Assembly: GCA_013365325.1 (NCBI GenBank)
Contig: JABVXV010000002.1
Coordinates: forward strand, 744,001 to 808,000
Direction of reading: 5' to 3'
Length of the DNA stretch: 64,000 bases
Source of the DNA: Dipetalonema caudispina
Lineage: Eukaryota; Nematoda; Chromadorea; Rhabditida; Onchocercidae
The notes beneath the pieces were generated by a model, which had not been told where the DNA came from, ran no database searches, and was given only the letters and a program-made list of their open reading frames with translations. Position 1 is the stretch's first letter. The number at the start of each line of letters is the position of its first letter. Made by a program: the position numbers and the translations under genes. Positions 43,087 to 55,200 of the stretch are shown here, piece after piece.

Positions 43087-45379
43087 TTTTATTATTGTAG
43101 TTGTTTCTTGTGTTACTTGTTTTCCAAACATTTCACTATCCTTCGCCAAACATTAAAAATTTTATTTTGTTAATTTTATAATTTTACATTGTGTCGAGCA
43201 CTGTTTTTGTTCATATGTGGTTACCTCATTTCGGTCTTTTATTTGGTTTAGTAGCCGCCACTTGCAGTTGATCTCTCTTGAATCTACGAAGCTTACCCAG
43301 TTTTAATTAGTGTTATGTATTAGTACAAATTAATTTCGCCTGCTAATGGGAATCCTTTAACTGTTTAATTATTATCCTTAACCACTCTTGAAACTTTGTC
43401 CATATTTTTGGAAAATTGGTTTTTTCGGCTTTCTATTCCTATTTATTGGTAAAACACTTTAGGATTTGAAGAGATTGCCAGAAAAGTTTTAAAATGACTC
43501 TGTTGGCTTATTATAATTATAACAAGCGAGGTCTTCATTTCTTAATTATACTGCGATAAAAGTTTGTTCTCTAAGACATGGTATCACGAGACGGAAAGGA
43601 GGCTGTGTGTTCTTTTTAACTTCTCATCAAAACAAAACAAAAATAATTGCATATGCACATTAATGCTAAAATTTGCTGCATAACACTTTACATCACCATT
43701 TCGAGAAATTCAGTTCTGGTTAACTATACGTCTGTCCTCACCTGCCTGTTTCCCCACCACACCATTCATGATCTCCGGGAAGATTACTTTTGATTATTAG
43801 ATACTTCTCTACTGCAGAAGCGGAATCTATTAATGGGAAAAATTCATATTAAGAGGGAAGCGGAAGGGAATGGAAGGTCTACAAAATTAATTTATGTCAT
43901 TTAATGGGGTAATTCAGGTAATTAGTTTGTCTGCGTTAATTGAAAGTCAGTGGCACTATGAAATATCTTATTTCTTCATGCATGTGATTGGTGAATGGAT
44001 ATTCATTTGTGAACACTGGTTTCGCGAAATTGAGAAGAGCATGCGACAGTGATGTAAACGTGAGGCAAATGCAAAATAACACTGGGTAAGGTTAAGAGTC
44101 GAAGTCCAAGGTCGAAGGGAATGTACTTTTCGCTGAGTGGGATTGACGTATTAGTTTAGAGAGAAAGGATATTTTAAGGGTGGTGCTCTTCCTTGATGAT
44201 TTAAAGTTGGTCACAGAAGATGAAGATTCTTACTAATATTTCGCTCCATCTGTGAAATACAAAACTCAGTGAACAAGCTGTCTCATGGGACTTCTTTACT
44301 TGATCCTCAGAGAGTGATTCATTGATGAAAGGACATCATCATTAATCCCTATATCATTAATTGTCGTCACTTCTTAGCTTCTTTCTGTCGATAAAGTGAC
44401 CCCAGCAACACTGACCATCACGGACTATCGACCATCCTTTAATGCAAATTGAAACCACAACACGTCTAGCTGCAATAAGTTGAAAAGGTCCTGCAGGTTA
44501 CAACCCTCTTGAACATACGGTAGATCGAGCGTGTCATCATTTTGGTGGAGTGATGCTGACTACGGTAGAGTAACTGTTAGTGGTATAATATTGTTCTGCG
44601 GTACTTCTTAGGTAATTGGAGAGTTAATCACTCGAGATTGTTAACAAACTGTTAGTGTTAACGTAACGAGCATAATTTCATCACTTATTTCCTTTTACCG
44701 ATCTTTTGAATTGAATTTACAATATGTACCATCAATTTACGTCTTCTTTACTTTTCCCTTCTGTTGTGAAGAAAAGTGCACGGATGTGGTGCATTATATT
44801 ACACAATTACATCAGCACACATCTCGAACAATATGTTGTAGGAGATTTTCACTTTGCTTTTGAAGGTGGAAGAGGTGAGAGGATAGCACACGAACTCTTC
44901 TCCTTTCAATGGATATGACATCTCAGGATGAGATTTCTTCAGATTTACCTTACTGTTTTCCTCCTATTTTTATTTCGCGGTTATATCTATGTTAAAAGTT
45001 TTGTTGATAATGAAATGAATGCCATGGACATTTTATGATAATACAGAGCTCTACTATTATGGTAGTGATTGCTTTCAGTATTAGGATGAGTTAATGGAAC
45101 CACTTAAATTTTCAAGTGAATCTATGTTCAATTGCAAGACAGTTACATTAACAGTTGTCTTTCAGTTATGTTCTTGGGAATCAGTTTTTAAGCATCGAAA
45201 AACTTCTAAAAGTTTCCTGGATTAGTTTTTAGCATCAAATAATTTCGAAAAGATTCCTAGTTCTCCTTTAGGTTTTTTTTTCTCATTTCAGTTGGAGGCT
45301 AAATTAGGAATATATTTTCCCTTATTTTAGAAGCACATTTTCTGTACGAGAAAACAAATCCAGAATTGCTGCAGGAGAA
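43087..45379. other. Intergenic region between trpp-3 and rpn-6
   Basis: Long spacer with no gene I can support. A 64-codon frame at 44724-44918 has no splice or family support. The proximal 0.3 kb upstream of 45380 should contain the rpn-6 promoter, but no specific motif is recognisable. Confidence 0.55.
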
Positions 45380-47957
45380 ATGTCCGGCGGCACTGCCATG
45401 GATACGATGTCGTCTGCACCACATATGAATGAAGATAACGCTATACGTTATCTCACCAGCTTTGGTAAAACTTGATTTTTAAGATGCTTTTTTCTTCGCA
45501 TAGTGGATACATTCTTTTCAGCAGTAATACATATAGTTGGATATGGATCTTTTGGCCTGTCACCACGATTTCAGGACCACATTTAGTTCCCACTGAGAAA
45601 GACTGTTTTCTTTGTTTGACTAAATGATACAGAAATATCAAAATTGATTGGAAAGATATTTTAGTTATCTCTAAAAAATTGACAAGATAATTGGGTGCCT
45701 ACTTAGGCCTTGTGAATTCAGAACTCCCGAAAATTGTTGAAAACTTAAAATTTTGCTGTGGAATTTTTATTCTTGCTTATATGAGAAATTTTGCAGTGAA
45801 GTCACCAGTGAATGATGAGGCAGATATCAAAAAGAAAGAAGAGTCGATTATGGAGCTGGGTAATATGCTGGCAAAGAATAAACGTACTCAAGAACTGCGC
45901 AAAATGATCGAAAATACTCGTCCATTTCTAGTATCATTAGGCAAAGCGAAAGCGGCCAAACTTGTTCGGAATTTAGTTGATCTGTGTCTCATGATTGATA
46001 ATCAAGATGGAGATATCAAGGTAATTCCATTGTTTCTAGAAGAATCAATGAAGAATTATGGATTTTTTTTCGTAACTTATACTATCGCCTACTTAGCATA
46101 TTATTTCAAGGCAAGAAGAGTACCTAGGATAACAAATAGAATATTTACAAGAGATGTCATCCATAAAAACAAAGACTTATTCATGGTCCTCTGGTCATCT
46201 ACAAAATGGGCTTTTCTTTAGTGAATTTTGGTTTCTTTTTTTTTCCTATTATTGTCCACTAATATATTTTTAAGGTTGATCTGTGCAAGGAATGCATACA
46301 GTGGGCAACCGAACAAAATCGGACATTCTTGCGACAGACATTGCAGGCTCGTCTTGTTCGTCTTTACAACGATCTTCGCAGATTCACTCAAGCACAGCAA
46401 TTAGGTATCTGAATTTCTCAGTTCTTGAATCTAGGGCGGTTTTTTGTTGCGTAATCACTAACCACATACTTTAGCAAATCAGTTGGTTCGCGAACTAAAG
46501 AAGGTCGATGACAAAGATGTGATTGTTGAAGTACAACTGGAAGAAAGCAAAGCTTGCTACCATTTAGGAAATCTGTCAAAGGTTGCTATATGATATTTCT
46601 AATTCAATTTTCAGTGCTAACATCTTAATTGCCTTTTCGTCATGCTAACATAAATAATTTGGTCGACAACTGACTGATGCTGCTATATTCCCTACATCGT
46701 CACTTTTCGAACTACAGAGACAATATTTCTAACCATTACTGCTATATTTATTGTAATCTCGCTGTATATGTCATTATTTAAACTTGTGAATATAGAAATA
46801 TCTGAGCAGTTTTTCGTTTTCACTTTTCATGAATTTCTTCCAGGCTAGAGCTGCTCTGACATCAGCAAGGACAACAGCAAATTCAATTTACATGCCTCCT
46901 CGCATGCAAGCTGCACTCGATATGCAATCTGGAATTTTGCACGCTGCTAGTGAACGCGATTTTAAAACAGCTTTTTCGTATTTTTATGAAGCTTTCGAAG
47001 GATACGATACTGTTAACGATAAACAGGACGCTATACGAGCCCTTAAATACATGCTTTTGAGCAAGGTTGGATTTTACTAATTCGCATTTTCGGATGTTAA
47101 TTTTGTACCATTTGTCGGATACACTGATTATTTATTTGCTTTCTCTCTATCACTTTACTTTATGATACTTCAAATTGAACATTGCTGTAGTGGTATTCTT
47201 CAGATAATGCTTGATTCACCAGAGGAAGTTTCAACAATTTTATCGGCGAAGCTAGCGCTAAAATATAGTGGATTAGATTTGGATGCTATGCGTGCAGTTG
47301 CTGAAGCTGCCAAGAAACGGTCATTGGCTGATTTCAATGCCGTATGTTTGGTTTTTGATAGTTTTAGATTCATTTGCATGAGTTGCCACAGCATTTAAAT
47401 CTGTTTGCTTCTCCAGGCATTTGGAAGTTTTCGTGATGAACTGCAATGCGATGCTGTTGTGAAGAAACACTTCAATTCATTAAGTAATAGTATGCTCGAA
47501 AAAGATTTATGTCGGATAATTGAACCGTACTCTTACGTCCAGCTTGAACACATTGCTTCAAAAATTGGGCTTACTAGGGATAAAGTGGAGAAAAAATTAT
47601 CACAAATGATACTGGATAGGAAGTTTTCAGGTAATCATTCAACTGCATTTCATAAATCAAGCTTTTCTGTCCGCACCGTCTAATTTGTGTCTAAACTGGA
47701 TTAGATATTGAAGCTTTCATCCTTTTTACAGGAAGCTTACATCAAGGCGAAGGAATGCTGATTGTATATGATCTTGCTCCTATGGATAAAACGTATGAAG
47801 CAGCAGTGGAAGCCATTCATGCTATGAGTGAGGTAAGATTTTCTCGAAATGCATCTGATTGTATCTGGAGCAGAGCATCAGATGAGTAATTTCTACAATA
47901 AAAAACCTGTTATAGGTCGTGGATGCATTATACCAGCGGGTGAAGAAATTAAGATGA
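45380..47957 (+). CDS. rpn-6: 26S proteasome lid subunit RPN6 (PSMD11)
   Basis: Non-ATPase subunit that clamps the 19S lid to the 20S/ATPase base; cytosol and nucleus. Nine exons (45380-45464, 45797-46020, 46275-46404, 46475-46581, 46844-47065, 47204-47341, 47417-47630, 47732-47832, 47916-47957) join in phase and give 420 residues, matching the roughly 420 of animal orthologues. Family blocks in order: [57 protein letters not shown]; the nearly invariant [27 protein letters not shown]; and ALKYMLLSK. The PCI domain follows ([52 protein letters not shown]), and the C-terminal helix ends [18 protein letters not shown]-like helical repeats fill the whole protein. Confidence 0.97.
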
Positions 47958-49282
47958 TGTTCTGTAACTGGTGATATCTCTAAAAAAGAGTTTGCCGCCA
48001 AAGCATCCGTAATTTGATGTAGCTTTTAAACTGTACAGTTCATAGCTGTTTGCATACATCTCACGAAAGAGGGTAAGATAAAAATATTAAAAGTGATCGA
48101 AAAAAAATGATCTTGAATGCGTAAAAATATGTAATATGGGAACTTCTTTTACTCTATACATACCGGTGTTATCATTTGGACTTCATCGTTTTTTTTTCTT
48201 CAAAGTTATATGTAGCTTATATTGTTGGTATTGTGTTTAGTCCAGTATCCAATGAAGTATTAGAGGTTGTTGTTTTTCTTTATATATGTTTCAGATTAGT
48301 CTGATGTTTGTAACTGATTATAAGACTTCAAAATAATCATATAGTTATGATATTAGGCTCAGATTTACTTAGCGTCTGCCTGCATCTCGATAGCATTTTG
48401 ATCAGGTAGACGTACTTCATTGAAATAAGGCAAGTTTATGTGCAAGCTTGTATGCTTGTCTGTATAACAGCCATTTATGACCTCTTGAGCACATTTTTTC
48501 CGTTGTTTCACATTTATTGATTGTTTCGCCTGACATTTTTAAATCCCAGCTTATGGGATGCTTCTAGTGTCTCTATGTGTCGGAACTAATCTTCTTAAAT
48601 TGGCGTTATTTGGAATACATGATTTTTTTTTAAATAAACATAAACTTTTATTTGTTTGTTTGATGAAGTTATCGGTCATAACCGTAGCTGTTACATTGAT
48701 CTCTGGCATCTGGTGTTTACCACTCACAAGCATGGTTTTGGAATCTAGAAGCCTTGTTCAGTGTTTTATCCTACGAGTTCTGTCGAGCACCTCAATGGTG
48801 TGGTAGAAAATGGAACGAAATATTGGATGAACTTTTTTCAGAATTTTAGTTCCTGTTTACTTCGCTTGAACTAAGAAAATACTGATCATCTGATTCGGAG
48901 TGCTCTTCTGCATGTCGGTAGTCGGCCTCCGTCCATGGTACGTTTATCTGATTTTTCATTGTTATTTTTGTTTTCCTCTTTTAGTGAATGATAGCAATAA
49001 GAAAAGTTCGGAAGAACGAGTTTTTGAGGTGAGAAATTACAAACTTTGTCATCGAATGACCGTGATGGTGTGCTAAGTTCATGCACTACAGATAACTAAT
49101 AAACACGTCGATTACATTAATTATACTTTACTATGAAGAAGTGAATCCATGATTCCATTACCCATACATTGCGATTGTTATACTTAACATACAGCAAAAT
49201 AATTGTACTGATATGTGATTATGTAGCAGAGAAGTAAATATCACTTGTCGTATCGATATTGTTTTCAGTATTCCGGCTACTG
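47958..49282. other. Spacer between rpn-6 and CNOT1
   Basis: Holds the rpn-6 3' UTR and CNOT1 upstream region. Small exon-like fragments (around 48895-48938 and 48986-49029) precede CNOT1 but do not join it in phase. TTTTCAG at 49262-49268 could be a cis or spliced-leader acceptor for CNOT1. Confidence 0.5.
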
Positions 49283-52200
49283 ATGTCTATAAGTGTGACG
49301 CCAACTTCGATAGCGCTCGCCTCAATTGATCGTTTACTGGTTATTGCGGCAGAAAAGTTTGATTCCAATAGCCCAAACTCTTTATTTGACGAGGTTTTTG
49401 TTTCTGATTTGTTACGACATTATTAAATTTCACCACTTTTATCCCCTATATATTGTACTGCACGAAATATTTCGGTGCTTTGATGTAGACCAACTATGTA
49501 GCTTTATTGCAATGCTGGTCTGAAGTCATGAAGCGAAACTTCAACGAAGTTGCTGTAAAAGAAAATGACCTGTGGCGAGATTTGACTGCTCGTTATGGGC
49601 ATGAAGTTAACAGTTAATTAATTGTATTTGTATATAAAAGAGACGTTAAAACGTTTTGAATTATAAAGAGAATTTTCTGTTTCTCTTTTGCGAATTGCGG
49701 TCCTACTTTTTTTCATTTTTGGTCCAAAGAGGCATTGTGTTTCATTGCTTCAGTATATGATTTGACGATATACATATCGATTACACTGTGATTATTTTAA
49801 ATGATTTTTAGGAATTCTTAAATCGCATATTTGTGGCAGCTTGTTCTACTGAGATTGGCATTGTTGATCAGCACGTTTTTCGCGTGTTGCTTGATAATAT
49901 CATAACATCGAATACATTTCTTTCCGACTGTCTGCCTGCTTCAAACTCAACAAACACAACCGCGCGATCTGTATCTGTTAGTACTGGCACATTTCAAAAA
50001 CAGCAAACACCTGTCAATCAACAACAGTCAGGGTCTTTATCAGCTCGAAAGTACGACCTACAACTGAAAGGCGACTTCTGCGCGTACGTAATTCGACAGG
50101 TTGGTGTTGTGTTGTGGAACCGGTAAACCGGCTTGTCACATTTATAGGCATGAGCTTTGTAGTAGTCTTTTTCTTCCCAGTAGTGGTATTCGGCATGCAG
50201 TTTTCGCGTTTGCTGTATGTGAGGGATGACACCATTATATGGATTTTGTATTTTGTACTGGAGGTACCTGCATGATCTATTGTTTTTTGCATTATTTTTC
50301 TGTAGTTTGTTTAATTCATGTTTTCTGTCTCTCTTCATTGTTTTTATAGTCTCCTTCATCTCCGAAAATTTATTTAGCATTATTTCGACGCTATGTATCA
50401 TTTTCACATTGCGTATCAAGGCCGGATTTCATGGTCACTAATGACTCGCATATGTTGATTTGTGATATTATGCAGCATGGAAGTTTTGCTTTGCATGTTT
50501 CGCTTTTTTCAATCTTTTTTGAACACTTGTGTGTGGACCAGAGTACTTCTATTAATTATGATCTCAGCAATAATAATAGCGCATGTTTTATTTCAGCAAC
50601 TGAAAAACTGTGTCAAAGATCCAACAGCAACTTCTATACGGCTTTTTTATCGCTTTGTTGAAGTGTTAGAGGAAAGATTAGTGGAAATACGGTATAGTCT
50701 ACTCGGACGTTTTCTTGAAACTCTTCTTGTTTCGTTACTATCCGTTGATCTTTCTATTCAAGTACTTGTTGGCCTTATTCTTTTCTCTTCCTCACTTGTG
50801 CCGCAAATTGTCAAAGGACTTGGCCAGTATCTTCGTGCCGTTTTTACAGCGATATTTGAAGCTACTAGAAAAGGTAATTTTAAAAAAGAAATCTGTGTTA
50901 CTATCCCTTTTTCTATGGTTTTCTTGCGTTATTTACAAGCTACAACAAATGTTGCCCGAAAATGTATTCACTTCAGGCAATTCAACAGTCTTTGATTGTG
51001 CATTATCAACCGAATTCATTCATCAGCTTCTTACGTCCCTTTTTTCAACGCAGGTTATTGAATTCGTTGCACTTGATCGACAGTCAATTATCTATTTTCT
51101 GAAAATTTTTGAAAAAGGTTTGTTGACTTTATAGAAAGAAATCGTTCTAAAGTTTCTTGCTTAAATAGTTCATTTCCATAGAACTTGCTGATTGATTGTA
51201 TTGCAGAGCTTACTTTACGTGGCGTTACCCTAATAAGAACTCTCTCGCCGCTCCAACTTATTTTGACAGTTGCGCCCGAAGGAGGTTCTAAAGTACCATT
51301 ACTATCAACTGGAAGTGAACATCTTTCACCCTTTGATTACACTGATTTAGAAGATAAAGATCTTGATGAGATAATGGATAGCCTGGCTTACCAGAATCCG
51401 AATTTACTGGCACAACAGATTCAGGTTTGTACTAAAATTCACTACCGTAATTGAAAATCTAGGGAAATCTTGCATGGCTTGGGATCTAGTATTTGCAGGT
51501 GTTCATTTTTTACAGTAATTCTTTTCATCTAAAAAAATTTGTTTTGCAGGAACTTGGTACGACATTTACATCAAGCGTAAAATCATGTCGGCAGCATCTG
51601 ATCTCACTGAATTCCGGGGATGGAACTAGTTTAAATGCTGTTAATCTTTCGCGAGTGATTGTGATGATGATAAATACATGTTCCGGCTCTAGTATGCAAC
51701 AGTCGGTCCAACCAAGTGTTTTATGGGATCATCGTTCTGGGAGTGTTCCAGGTAATCGTCTTCTAAACGTTTAGTTGTGTTTTTCCACGAAAAAACTTCT
51801 GACTATTTTCTAGTTTGAAAATTTTTAAAAAATACTATATAAGAAATATTTCAGCAATCGGAACAAGTTCATCAGCGGAAAGTTTGTCGACAACCACCAG
51901 TGGTCTCTCTGAAAATTCTGCGAGCGCAGCTATGAGTTCCACATCACAGTCGATGCAACAGATTGCTTGGAATGCCAAAAATTTTGCCAATGCGGTTCGG
52001 GAGCTGGTGAGAAACCTTAAATTTTGGTTCTTTTCAGGTTTTTCACGGGAATTTCTCTCGACTGAAAGTCTGAACTGTTTTGCAGGCACCAAACCTAAAT
52101 TGGTCGGAAATAGTAATGCACCTCGATCAAACAAATTTTATTGTGCGAACAAAAGCGCAACTGCAATTATTAACTACAATTTTGTTAGAAGGCCTTGGTT

Positions 52201-55200
52201 CTAATCCTTTTCCAATAGGCTTGTTGTATCGTGAATGGAATTTCCACAAATACGGCCAGGTATGTCACTTAACTTTTACTTAATGCAGTCAGTCTTGGTA
52301 TTGCGGTGTAGAAGCAATAACGCCTCTGCATACTGAGATATTGAGGAATTTCAACACAAAATGTTTTGTCAAAATCCCTGATTCGCAATGGTGACACCGA
52401 AATACTGCTAAAATATTATTAAACAAATCTAGGATAGATATCTGGTGTGTAACTTCACTTTGTTGTCGGAACTAATGCACTGATGTGTTATACGAACTCA
52501 TTTCTAGTGTATTTTACGAACCGTATGCTACTAAACTTTTATAATTGTGTAACTAATTGGTTTCATCTTTGCAGTTATCATGGATTGAGCAAATATTACA
52601 AAATCCTGATGTGTTTTGCTTTTCTGACTATCCTCACAAAGCAGTGAATTTGACTCCATTGAAAGTACAGCCAGAGGAAACAAGGGAATTAAGTAGCTGG
52701 TGAATATTGCAATTTTGTGACCTTTTTTGTAAATAGTTTCCTTGACAATTTTCGCGACTTATTTAATTTTAGGCGCTGTTTGGATTTGGTAGATACGTTA
52801 GTGCGATTAGGTGAAGTGAGAAAATTGGTCAACGGTGTGATGAGTATTTTGCAAAAACCAACCAGTGCTTGTCCGGATGTTTTATTGCTAGCTTTATTGC
52901 AGATGCAGGTAGGTTATTTTATGAAATTGGATCATCTTAGATAGTTTCAATTCTTTGAGATTTTTACTTTAATGTTTGGAACATAGGGTAATCAGTTTTA
53001 TAACTATTTTTTAGTTGCCTACGTCAAGTTTGCGCATTCATTTAATGCAAATGCTCATACCAACGTTGATTGGAAATCATCCGAATGCTGTTCCGGTATT
53101 GAATGTAGTTTGGAATTGTGAAGACAAAGTACAACTGCGACCAACGATTTTAACTGCTCTTTGCAGTTATTATATGAAAAATCCAGATGATCAGGCAAAA
53201 TTGTCCCGAATCTTAGAAGTAGCTCATGAACTTAAACCAGACGTCAGTATTTCAATTTCGTGAAGTTTTTTTCTTTATTGATGCAACTGTTGTGATTTCT
53301 TATGCATTTTGAGTGCTGCAGAGATGTAAGGTCCTATTTTTAAATCCACTCGTGTTAGATGGTCTTGGTAAAGAAGATATATCGAACTTTATGAATCCTC
53401 TTTGGAACTCATTCTATCTCTGCCCTCTCTGTTCACCACTTCAATATTTGGTTTTCTTGCTGTCACAGCAAATGAGTATATTTCGCATTAAACGAGATAA
53501 ATAGGAAATTGGAAAGAAAGAACAACCTTCAATTAATGTAAATTAGTCATCTCATTTACCGAATGTATATGTCCATAATAACTACATTTAATTGTGAAAA
53601 TTGGGTCATGTTTCATTTCAGGGCTTAGCCGAACTATTCAATGTGCCACAATTTCCCTTTACGATTGATTTGGCTTGTTTAGCTTCGAGAAGAGATTTCC
53701 TAAAGTTGGACAAATGGATTGATGATAAATTAGCAGTATATGGAGTAAGATCTGTTCTTTAATTTAATTTTAGTTTTTAGATATTAAGACTGACTCTCAT
53801 GCTGCAGAATAAATGATCATGAGTGTGGTAAATTAGGATTCTTAAATTCCATTAATTTTCTCAATTGCAGGATGCGTTTGCTTCGCAGATTATATGTTAC
53901 ATACGTCGTCGGTTACCCGCGGGCATGGTGAACAGTAGTGTTTTGCCGCAAGAGACAATGAGAGTACTATTGAATGCCCTTTCACGGACGACTTGTATGT
54001 CTAGTGCATCAGTAAATGATTTATCCTCGCTCTGCTGTCAGATACCCGGGGTTCGTTGATACTTTTGAATTGGTCTGAAAAGTAGATGTGCACATGAAGG
54101 ATGGTTCAGATAATGAATGTTGTCACTTACTCTTTACTTATAAAGCATTTCTTTAATCTTCGATATAGAAATATTCAATTTTTCCATCAAACTAAATCAC
54201 TTTTCTTTCGATTCATGAAAAAGACTGGATTGGAATATGGTGTTTTTGTTGTTACTTTATTTCAAGTATCAATTGCTTGTTGATCGTGAGAATGTAAAGC
54301 AATATAGATTCTCATTAGATAGTGGTAAATTCGCGAAGAACTTCTTATTCTTACTGTTATAATTTTCTTGAAAAATTAACTTCATATTTTGTAAACAGCT
54401 GAAAAACGGTGAAGGGCGTTTGTCAGCCATGTCAACCTCTCGAACGCAATTAAACGTGGCTGGAGCTGCACACTCATCAACGTCAAATGTGTTTAGTAGT
54501 GGTATAGGAGCAGTACCGGTACAACAACCTTCCGGCAGTTTTGGTAATTTTCCGTTTGGAACAACTGGATTTGGTACTTCGAATAGAGATATGCTTGGTA
54601 ATGATTTCTAGAAATTCATAAAACTAAATTTTGATAGATCTCTCCAACTAAAATAATCATGCATAACATAATTTATAATATTTTAAGCAGCTGCACAACA
54701 AATGCAAACTCGACAACAGCAACAAGGGAACTTGCCTGGATCAGTGCAGATTTTTGGAAGCGGTACTGGAACAAATCTTTGCGTGCCAGGCTCTACTACG
54801 GGACCGTTTCCGCAAGCAAACGAATTACTTAAAGTGAGTATAATTGATTGTTCTCTTTCGGTTCAGGTGATGTATTTGCGTGAAAATACATTTCCAGGCA
54901 ACGAATGCAGCTAATGTTTTGCAACCGAATTTTAATGGAAGTCATACTCTGTCAATGTCTCCATCCGGGCAAATGATGAGAACAGGTTTTATGAGTAGTG
55001 GAATACCAACAACTCAAGCGCGGCCAGGACCTGGAGCTGGAGGACCTGGATGGAGTATGCCAGTTGGTATACCAGGTCTGAATTGTATCCGAACTTTTCA
55101 TCTATGCTAATTTTATTTATCAATAGTTAATTTTCTTAAATTATCACTGCATTGAACTAATGTGATCTAGATCGCGAAGTAATATGAGGCTTTGGCTGAT

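Noticed and set aside
44724..44918. 64-codon frame upstream of rpn-6
   Set aside because: No splice partner or family resemblance; spacing and composition are ordinary for noncoding sequence here.
48558..48806. 82-codon frame after rpn-6, hydrophobic
   Set aside because: Likely chance frame in the rpn-6 to CNOT1 spacer; T-rich DNA yields Leu/Phe/Val codons by default.
49489..49617. Separate small gene ending RYGHEVNS at the TAA
   Set aside because: Splicing at GAA|GTTAAC (49605) to the 49812 exon keeps frame and continues NOT1-like sequence, so it is better read as CNOT1 exon 2.
50018..50419. 133-codon minus-strand open frame in CNOT1
   Set aside because: Half of it is antisense to CNOT1 exon 3 and the rest lies in the intron. 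Composition follows the complementary strand and no splice sites or family similarity support it.
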